Origin: Ramicandelaber brevisporus
Taxonomy: Eukaryota; Kickxellomycota; Ramicandelaberales; Ramicandelaberaceae
Direction: 5' to 3'
NCBI GenBank assembly: GCA_025201865.1
Contig: MU602676.1
Span: 67,513 to 87,638, forward strand
Length of the DNA stretch: 20,126 nucleotides
In this document: in pieces, positions 13,522 to 20,126 of the stretch
Numbering within the stretch: position 1 is the first letter of the stretch
Layout: every line of letters starts with the position of its first letter
Made by a program: the position numbers and the translations under genes
Notes under the pieces: model-generated
Database searches by the model: none
The model's input: only the letters and a program-made list of their open reading frames with translations
Told to the model about the DNA's origin: nothing

Positions 13522-16500
13522 TTATTGAATGTCGCTGGATGGAGATGGAGTGACTGCAACTGATGGCGCATTTGATCCGTTGAAATTGTGGAGCATTTGA
13601 CCAATTCTGTACTCCTTTTCGCGAATATTCTCAAGCCATGGCTCAACGTGAATGCTTAACCGGTACAACATGAACACCAGCAATGCCACGGTCATCGCTG
13701 CTGGATACACAAGTTGAAGGAACTGCCATTGTGGCAGCAGCACTGTTACTACAACAATCGACAATGTTCAAGCCATGGCTCAACAATGCCACGGTCATCG
13801 CTGCTGGATACACAAGTTGAAGGAACTGCCATTGTGGCAGCAGCACTGTTACTACAACATTTGACGCTGGAATCGCAAAGTCTGCACTGACAACTGGGAT
13901 AATGCATGGCAACTTTGCAGAAATGTACTCAACGGCAGACGCAGAGTTGACCAAAGAAATTGCAACCAAGCTAGGAAGAACAGCAATCAGAGCAAATGTG
14001 AATGCCGATTGAGCAATGTACCAGATGGCTGTGCGCTGCTGCGTATCGAAGACAATGTATCGATCGTACAGTGCTTCCTTGATGGCTTGGACACGAGGGG
14101 ACTGTTCAAGTGGTCGCAAAATACGCCACAATGCGCGCGCAATCAAATAAGCCAGACCAACATCTTGAGCTGCATAAGTGACGGAGAAGGTGTCTGCAAT
14201 AGTTGCCGAGTTGTGAAGTGGAATCACAATGTACATGTGCACAATCAAGCTTGCCTCGAGGACAAGCAATCCAAGCAGCGCAAAGAGGAATTGGTACATG
14301 ATCAAATAAAGGACAGCTTTGCCGACAAGTGCAGCCAAATCGCTCCATTGTTTGCTCGAGAATGACTGCTTGATTTGTTTGAATCTCTCCATCGACAGCG
14401 CAAGGTAGCTGCCCGAGAACACAAATGCACCAAGTGTCAATGAGAACAAGTCATGCACATATGGCCGGCCAAGCACTGTGGCAAACAGCTTGCGACCAAC
14501 CAACACCGGCATGCCCAGTAGAAGCAACGCAACAAACAGCATAAACACAATCACTGACACACTGAATGCGATAAGACGCCACCAGAACAGAGGGGGCACG
14601 TACACTGCATTGTACTGCTCGGGTTTCGGTGCACGGAAACGCAATCCTTGGTCGTATTTGATATTGCGGCGGACGTATTCACGCGACTTGGCTTCAAGAA
14701 CTTCTGGGGCATGCTTGTCAGAGAGTGGGACATCATCAGCATCGACTGGGATGTGCTGTGGATAGCTTGGAGACAATCGCACATTGTTGACACGTGGACA
14801 GCGCACAAACCCACCATTTGGAATGAAGCCAACGTCAGGACCACCATACACTGTACCTTCCCGAGCACCGTTTGGATCGCGCAGATATGCATACGCATTT
14901 GGATGAGTCGCTTCGAACAACACATCGTCGCTCACAGCCATTGGACCCTTGTAATCTTTGTTTAACTTTACAACTCTACCCATCTCTTCACGTTTCATCT
15001 CGCCATATAAATACCACGACAGGCGCAACTGTGCAGCTAGGTATCGCATGGCGTGACTCAGTACCAAGCCGACTCGCTCTTGTGTAATTTGTTTCTGCAA
15101 AGTGTAGATGATCGCAAATTCCACCAAATAGTCCAGTGGAAGCTGAGGGAAGAGTGGCCAGCTAGTCAATCTAATGGGCAATAGGCCAGGGCTAAACACG
15201 TGACTAATTGCGGCAAAGCCAAAGAGGAATGAGAGAATGACACCCAGGTACATGAAGAAGCTGCGAGTAATTCGGCCCAGCATTGAAATAGCAGAGTGCA
15301 TTACAATCTCTTTGAATGGATCGGTTGAAGTGTCTTCGGGATCGCGAATGAACCAAATCACACCTGTGCGCAATAGTTTGCGAATTTCACGAACTAATTT
15401 GGAGAATGCCAGCATGAATATTGTGCCGATAAACCAGTGCATTGTTACGCTGGTCATTGGTGCAGAACGGAATGCCTCCCAGCGCGAAGAGAGTGTGGCA
15501 TCTGCAAAGAATAGGAGTGAGCTGAAGTTGATCGAAAAGCCAACCAACACTGGGAACAGCGCAAGCTCAATAAAGAAGAAAATCGCCACCTTGTTGATTG
15601 TAAATGTAACCTGCAATAAACTGTTCAATACTGGCGGCGTGTATGGTCCGTCCAAAACCAAGTAATAAAGAATGACGGCCATAAGAGTAGAGCCAACCAC
15701 CGCGGACAAGGCCGTGTTGGCAATACCATTGCTGTAAATGAGATATGCACGAAGTGACACAATGCGATCCATCACCGTCTGCAGAAGCACAGCTGGTGAC
15801 AACAACGACTGATCCACTTCAATCGTGAGCTTATACGGACCGAGGTATGCATTGATAAAAGATGCTGTCACAGACAGTAAGGCCAGTGCTTGGCGTGCGA
15901 TAGAGTTGAATCCATCGAGTGTAGCCATCAATGAAGGATGCAGAGCCAGGTTTCTAACACCATCTATAACTTTGATACTAGCCGATGACTGATCAAGTAG
16001 ATACGCAGATAAAACAGTTGAAACCGCCTCAATGGCCAAAGCAGTGTTTCCAATAAGTCCAAAGAAGTTACTGCCCAGAGTGATTAATGTAAATGTATAT
16101 GGAATCCACAAACCAGTGACCATCATCAATATCACAACTAAGAACACAACTGCTCCGTATTGCACAATATTAGCCATTGGCCCAAAGAATCCCATTGCTT
16201 CGAAAATACCATCAAACCCGTCAATTCCCATCACTGCATCATCTTCAAATCCATCATCCAGCTGTCCACCCATGGCCAATCCATCATTCACCGCTGGGAC
16301 TGGGACTGGGGCTGGAACTTGGACTGGAGCTTGCTGAGGAGGTCGAACGATCACTGGCGGCTGTGGTGGTGGAGCAGCAATACGAGGTTCATCATTGTTG
16401 GCAGGAATATGTGGGACTGGTAGATCCTGCACAAGTGGCTCATCGACATCAATATCATCCTCAAGTGTCTCCCAGTCATGATCATCATTGTCAATGGCAT

Positions 16501-17869
16501 CGCTATCATCGGTGTCAATGACATCGTCGTCATCACTGTCATCATCATCATTGTCACTGTCAGGTACATCGGCCCAAAAGGCTCGTTCAGGCAAGTCGGC
16601 ATTTCCAGCTTCTCCTGCTGTCGCTGTTATCGTTGTTCTTGCCGCTGCTTCTGTTTCTGGCTGACCGGGTGGATATGGACCATCAAGCGCGAGACCGAAT
16701 GTTGGGTGATCTGGGGCTAAAACACCACGCTGGATAGCAGTGAGCAGCATTGAAGCTTGTCTGTCATTATGCTCAATGACAAGTGGATCGTCCAGTGTTT
16801 CCACATAATTTGGATTGGTTGCTCTCCGACGTTGAAGTGCAATGGTTGCCGCATACTCTTCAAGAACAGCGACCGTAACTGGACCTTCAGGCTGATTGTC
16901 CGCTTGTGCTGCATCGTTGGCTGCCACCGCTGCTGCTGCTGGCTGGCCTGCTACTGGTTGAGCATTGACTTCGTCCTCGTCGTCATCATGCACGTTAAAC
17001 ACCACCCATTCACGGAGAGTCAGCAAAATGAGGAATGTGGCCAATCCCAGCGCAACGAGCGCGAGACCACGTCCGGCATCAGCTGCCACAGCATGAATGC
17101 CATCAGAGTTTTCATGATACCATCTTATCACTCCAGTTAGCTCCGAATTCTTTGCAACTTCACCAGCAGTCTCCTCAACCATTGGCAAGTCTTCAGGCCA
17201 GAATACTGAGCCTATTTGACGCCACAGTCTCAATGAAGTTTGCTCGGCTGTGTGTTTAGCTAGCACTGCATACGATCCTGCAACAGACCACATTGCCTCT
17301 GCCAACCGTGGCAATAGCATATAATACGATCCAGATTCAGCATCGCTAATGCCATCATCCTCACCATAACCAGTGCCTGGAATAGTCGCATTGCCCGCCT
17401 GAATATCTCCACTCATGTCTTTAGTTGCACCAGAGCTAAAATGCCGGTCACCCGACAGTTTGAATGCAGCCATCTTTGAAGACCACAGTAGTATCCTTGT
17501 AACCCACAATACCTGCAGCGGAATTAATAATCCCCAGACCATAACCACCATTACAAACCTCATTGCCTTAACCAACAGCGCCGTCGTTTGAATCGCAGCC
17601 TGTCTCAATACAACTGATCCAGGCAGAGTTGAGGGCATGTCTGGTGCAAACAGCGGCGTGAATCGAAACGTGTGGCCACAGAGTTCACAGGCGTCTTTGC
17701 TGCTGTGCTCAAGCCATTCAGCAAGACACTGCTGATGAACGTAGCGAATGCTGCCGGTGCACTTGCAAGGGTAGAAGAGTGGTTCGTCATCATCGGCGTC
17801 ACCAGAGCCAGCGCCGCCGCGGCACACACGGCAGATGGCGTCTGCCGGTAAAGGTGCTGAAGAACTCAT
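13522..17869 (-). CDS. DOA10: Doa10/MARCH6 ER E3 ubiquitin ligase, reading frame broken near its 3' end
   Basis: A RING-CH ubiquitin ligase of the ER and inner nuclear membrane that marks degron-bearing and misfolded proteins for degradation. Residues 13-64 carry the C4HC3 zinc set: Cys13, Cys16, Cys35, Cys37, His45, Cys48, Cys61, Cys64, with YPCKCTGSIRYVHQQCLAEW and CELCGHTFRFTPLFAPDMP as in the family. Many hydrophobic segments follow, with an acidic, Pro-rich loop (about 425-545). The continuous frame runs from 17869 to a stop at 13643 (1408 aa) but ends in unrelated sequence. The true family C-terminal element, ENIREKEYRIGQMLHNFN, lies in another frame ending at 13522. A 103-bp quasi-duplication (repeat units 13681-13756 and 13784-13859) separates them. 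Removing 103 bp would give 1415 codons including the stop. Whether this is a real lesion, an intron or an assembly error is open. Confidence 0.9.
13681..13859. repeat. Tandem quasi-duplication of 76 bp in the Doa10 3' coding region
   Basis: Bases 13681-13756 and 13784-13859 are identical over 76 bp, offset 103. Just left of the second copy, a 17-bp stretch (13768-13784) repeats 13631-13647, but the 33 bp that separate it from the first copy (13648-13680) are missing. The second arrangement is thus a rejoined, internally deleted copy rather than a simple tandem repeat. 103 is not a multiple of three, so it shifts the Doa10 frame. Confidence 0.9.
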
Positions 17870-18494
17870 CGATCAAGAGCGTCAGCGTCAGCGTATAGTT
17901 GTAATGCTGGCTGTGGACAATCTAGACGTGTCTCCGAGATCAATGTTGGAAAGCAACCACAAAGAACGAGAGGTGGAAATGAAAATTGCACTGGAGAAAA
18001 GTGAGAGAGAAGAACCAACTGTGAATGACATTTGCGAATGACGACGGATTGATGATACAAACACAATCGGCTCGCCCCACAACATGACTGTAATCGAATA
18101 AAAGGAAAAGACGATGGGATTCTTTTGGTGCACAAAGTGCAAAGTGCATCATCTCTTGTAGTAAGCGGGTACATTACATTGTGGTGACAACAAGCGAAAC
18201 AGTACATGCAGTGTCACATGTATTCAGGCTGCAGTATCAACTGGCAACATATTGTGGCGACAACGAGCGAGGCAGTGCATGTATTCAGCCTACATGTATT
18301 CAGTCTACATCACTCGTAGCTGAATGGAAGGGTTTGTCAGAGCGTTGTTACTAATCGATCATTAATGCTCCTGGCGAACTCCTTTTTCAGCAAAGCGACG
18401 TGATTGTTGACACGATATCCAGATGGATTTGCACCGAATCATTACGAACACACGAAATACGCTGTCACGTAGATTCACCAAAACAAACCAAACC
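17870..18494. promoter_or_regulatory. Divergent region between Doa10 and the F-box-like gene
   Basis: A 625-bp stretch with no supported ORF. The part next to Doa10 is featureless. From 18178 to 18306 there is a diverged tandem repeat (listed separately). The frame of the downstream gene is open from an ATG at 18423, but I prefer the ATG at 18495. No clear TATA box was seen. Confidence 0.4.
18178..18306 (+). repeat. Diverged tandem repeat upstream of the F-box-like gene
   Basis: A 31-bp unit at 18178-18208 recurs at 18251-18281 (offset 73) with five differences, all transitions. A shorter motif, CATGTATTCAG followed by GCT, CCT or TCT, occurs three times, at about 18217-18230, 18279-18291 and 18293-18306. 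The repeat lies 190-320 bp ahead of the start at 18495, inside the shared promoter region, so it may be a cluster of binding sites or a decaying duplication. Confidence 0.6.
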
Positions 18495-20063
18495 ATGCCA
18501 CCAAAACGACGCCGTACCACCACTGCGCTCTCCACTGCTCTGGACAACCTGCGTGCCAAGATCCGCAGCTTTGCGGACACTGCTGATGAAGAGCAGCTGC
18601 GCGAAGTGGCTCAGCTGATTGATATCCTCGGCATCTCCAACCACGGGCCGTTCCGTCTTCCGGATCTGCCGTATGAGTTGCTGGAGTATACTGCAGAAAG
18701 ATACTTTACTCGTCTAGAGGCTGCACCAATCTTGCCAGTGAATCGAGTATTCAATGAGCTCTTTGCTAATAGAGTCTGGAAATGTGTTGAGCTCGATGGA
18801 ACGAAGGTGAATGGCTGCAAAGTACCAATGCATGTGTTAATGAAGAACGTTCGACGCATCCGAACAGCTGAGTTGGGGCTCATTAAGCCCAATTTCTTTG
18901 TCTCTGGCTACTTTCATTACGCTACGTCGATTACCTTTGATATCAAAAAAGATATAGAAATGATGTTCACACTCCATCTCGAACAGATGAAAAACCTTCG
19001 CCATGTGACTCTCAGAATCAAAGACACATCGAATAGTGTGATTGATGCAGCAGCCAGATGGATTGATGACAGCCATCGTAGTGGACATGTTCAGCAGATC
19101 GTGATCCGTGCATCTTACTATCCAAGCAAATACCATGGAATTCATACATTGGCATCGCTGATGGACATGATCAAGTTCAAGAAGCGCACTCGTCTCGATT
19201 GTGCACATCGGGAGCCATTTCCAAACAGCATCATTCAGTATATGCCAGCCACACTTACCATTCTGAACATAGCCCAAAGAGCACTAACACGCTGTCACGG
19301 TGAGATCAACAAGCAAGTTTTCGGAGCAGACCCAGAATCTGTCTTCGTGCATCTACGTACACTTCTCGTCCAGGTGTGCTGCAGCAATTCGAGTCTCTAC
19401 GACTTCCAATCATTTGTCCCTGAGCGCTTTCCCGTTCTCAGCTACCTTGCTATGTGCATACCAGAGAGATGCTGCAATGGTGGTGTAGGTGCTCCGCTTG
19501 CGACAATCTTTTCCAATAAGCAATGGCCGTCTATCACAGATTTGAGGCTTGTTGGCGATAACACAATGGTGCCAGGTATTGGCCGACTGCTGTTTGAAGC
19601 GATGCCTGCTCTCCAGAGATGCACTCTTCAGAATATGGCTGAAGTTGACATTTCATCTGATCCGGACACGTGTCTGACCATCTCCAAGTTGTCTTTAATT
19701 GGTACTTCTTTTGAAACGAGTCATCTTGTAGGCAAGCTTCCATGTCTTGTTTATCTGGAGTTGGATTTCATGGACATTGGCTTGAACCGTTTGCAGCTCA
19801 TGGCATCTTGCAAGCGACTTGTGGAAATCAAACTGACGGACTGCGATATTACGGACGATGCAATTGCGGCATTATACAAGTATCCGTGCAATTCAGTCCA
19901 CAAGGCTGTGATCTCAAAAGACAAGGATGATGATTTTACGGACCGCATAGCTCATCTACTGCCCGCATTTCCAAATATTCGTATATTGGACTTGGCAACT
20001 GTTCCAGAGGACAAACGAATGAAATTTGTCTTAAAATGTCCAACTATCAATATCATTACTTAA
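18495..20063 (+). CDS. F-box-like protein with leucine-rich repeats
   Basis: The 522-aa frame from the ATG at 18495 begins with a basic PPKRRR stretch. About residues 49-98 fit an F-box: FRLPDLPYELLEYTAERYF, then PVNRVFNELFANRVWKCVEL, with the leading Leu-Pro, a central helix and the Asn-Arg-x-Phe/Trp end. The remainder is leucine-rich and irregular, with recognisable repeats near the C terminus (LVYLELDFMDIGLNRLQLM, LVEIKLTDCDITDDAIAAL, FPNIRILDLATVP). By family knowledge such proteins bind Skp1 through the F-box and recruit substrates to SCF ubiquitin ligases through the repeats. The substrate is unknown. Non-Dikarya fungi often carry many divergent paralogues of this type. An alternative start at 18423 would add 24 residues. 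The F-box match is by eye and moderately degenerate. Confidence 0.75.
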   Translation: MPPKRRRTTTALSTALDNLRAKIRSFADTADEEQLREVAQLIDILGISNHGPFRLPDLPYELLEYTAERYFTRLEAAPILPVNRVFNELFANRVWKCVELDGTKVNGCKVPMHVLMKNVRRIRTAELGLIKPNFFVSGYFHYATSITFDIKKDIEMMFTLHLEQMKNLRHVTLRIKDTSNSVIDAAARWIDDSHRSGHVQQIVIRASYYPSKYHGIHTLASLMDMIKFKKRTRLDCAHREPFPNSIIQYMPATLTILNIAQRALTRCHGEINKQVFGADPESVFVHLRTLLVQVCCSNSSLYDFQSFVPERFPVLSYLAMCIPERCCNGGVGAPLATIFSNKQWPSITDLRLVGDNTMVPGIGRLLFEAMPALQRCTLQNMAEVDISSDPDTCLTISKLSLIGTSFETSHLVGKLPCLVYLELDFMDIGLNRLQLMASCKRLVEIKLTDCDITDDAIAALYKYPCNSVHKAVISKDKDDDFTDRIAHLLPAFPNIRILDLATVPEDKRMKFVLKCPTINIIT

Positions 20064-20126
20064 ACTCATGTCATTTAATTTAACTATCTGTACACGACGA
20101 TGATAGCGATAGCAATAATATGTATC

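Noticed and set aside
1-20126. tRNA, rRNA, CRISPR arrays and transposons
   Set aside because: I saw no tRNA-like T-arm/anticodon pattern, no rRNA sequence, no regularly spaced direct repeats and no transposase or terminal inverted repeats. A short non-coding RNA could still escape reading by eye.

Overview
The window looks like gene-dense nuclear DNA from a fungus, most likely outside the Dikarya. It holds SGT1, an alkaline ceramidase of the Ypc1/ACER family, an Ett1/Nro1 protein, a fungal-style prephenate dehydratase with an ACT domain, a Doa10/MARCH6 ubiquitin ligase and a MOB protein. No intron is needed to read any of these except possibly at the damaged 3' end of Doa10. CTG codons fall in hydrophobic segments, so CTG is read as leucine. 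A Kickxellomycotina-like source is only a guess from the intron-poor, low-complexity-rich style.

Layout. Bases 1-43 hold the first codons of a leftward gene for a secreted protein. About 198-652 holds frame-broken remains of what looks like an extracellular protein gene. From 1539 the region is compact: a 115-aa orphan (+), alkaline ceramidase (-), SGT1 (+), MOB (-), Ett1/Nro1 (+), prephenate dehydratase (-), a 258-aa protein starting with a near-copy of the histone H3 tail (+), a 557-aa coiled-coil protein (+), a 433-aa acidic low-complexity protein (+), the large Doa10 gene (-) and a 522-aa F-box-like/leucine-rich protein (+). Genes mostly alternate in strand, so divergent pairs share promoters (2858-3474, 5551-5772, 8649-9206, 17870-18494) and convergent pairs have short shared 3' regions (as little as 23 bp between Ett1 and prephenate dehydratase).

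The known genes do not form one pathway. They cover sphingolipid turnover, HSP90 co-chaperone/SCF assembly, Hippo/MEN-type kinase signalling, translation termination/oxygen signalling, phenylalanine synthesis and ER-associated degradation. Two points stand out. The first is the 258-aa acidic protein at 9207-9983: after the initiator Met it begins ARTKQSARK, identical to histone H3 residues 1-9 except Thr6 to Ser, and the rest of the protein is not a histone. This is the best candidate for something undescribed, a cellular histone-H3-tail mimic. The second is a 103-bp quasi-duplication near the 3' end of the Doa10 gene, which throws its conserved C-terminal element out of frame.
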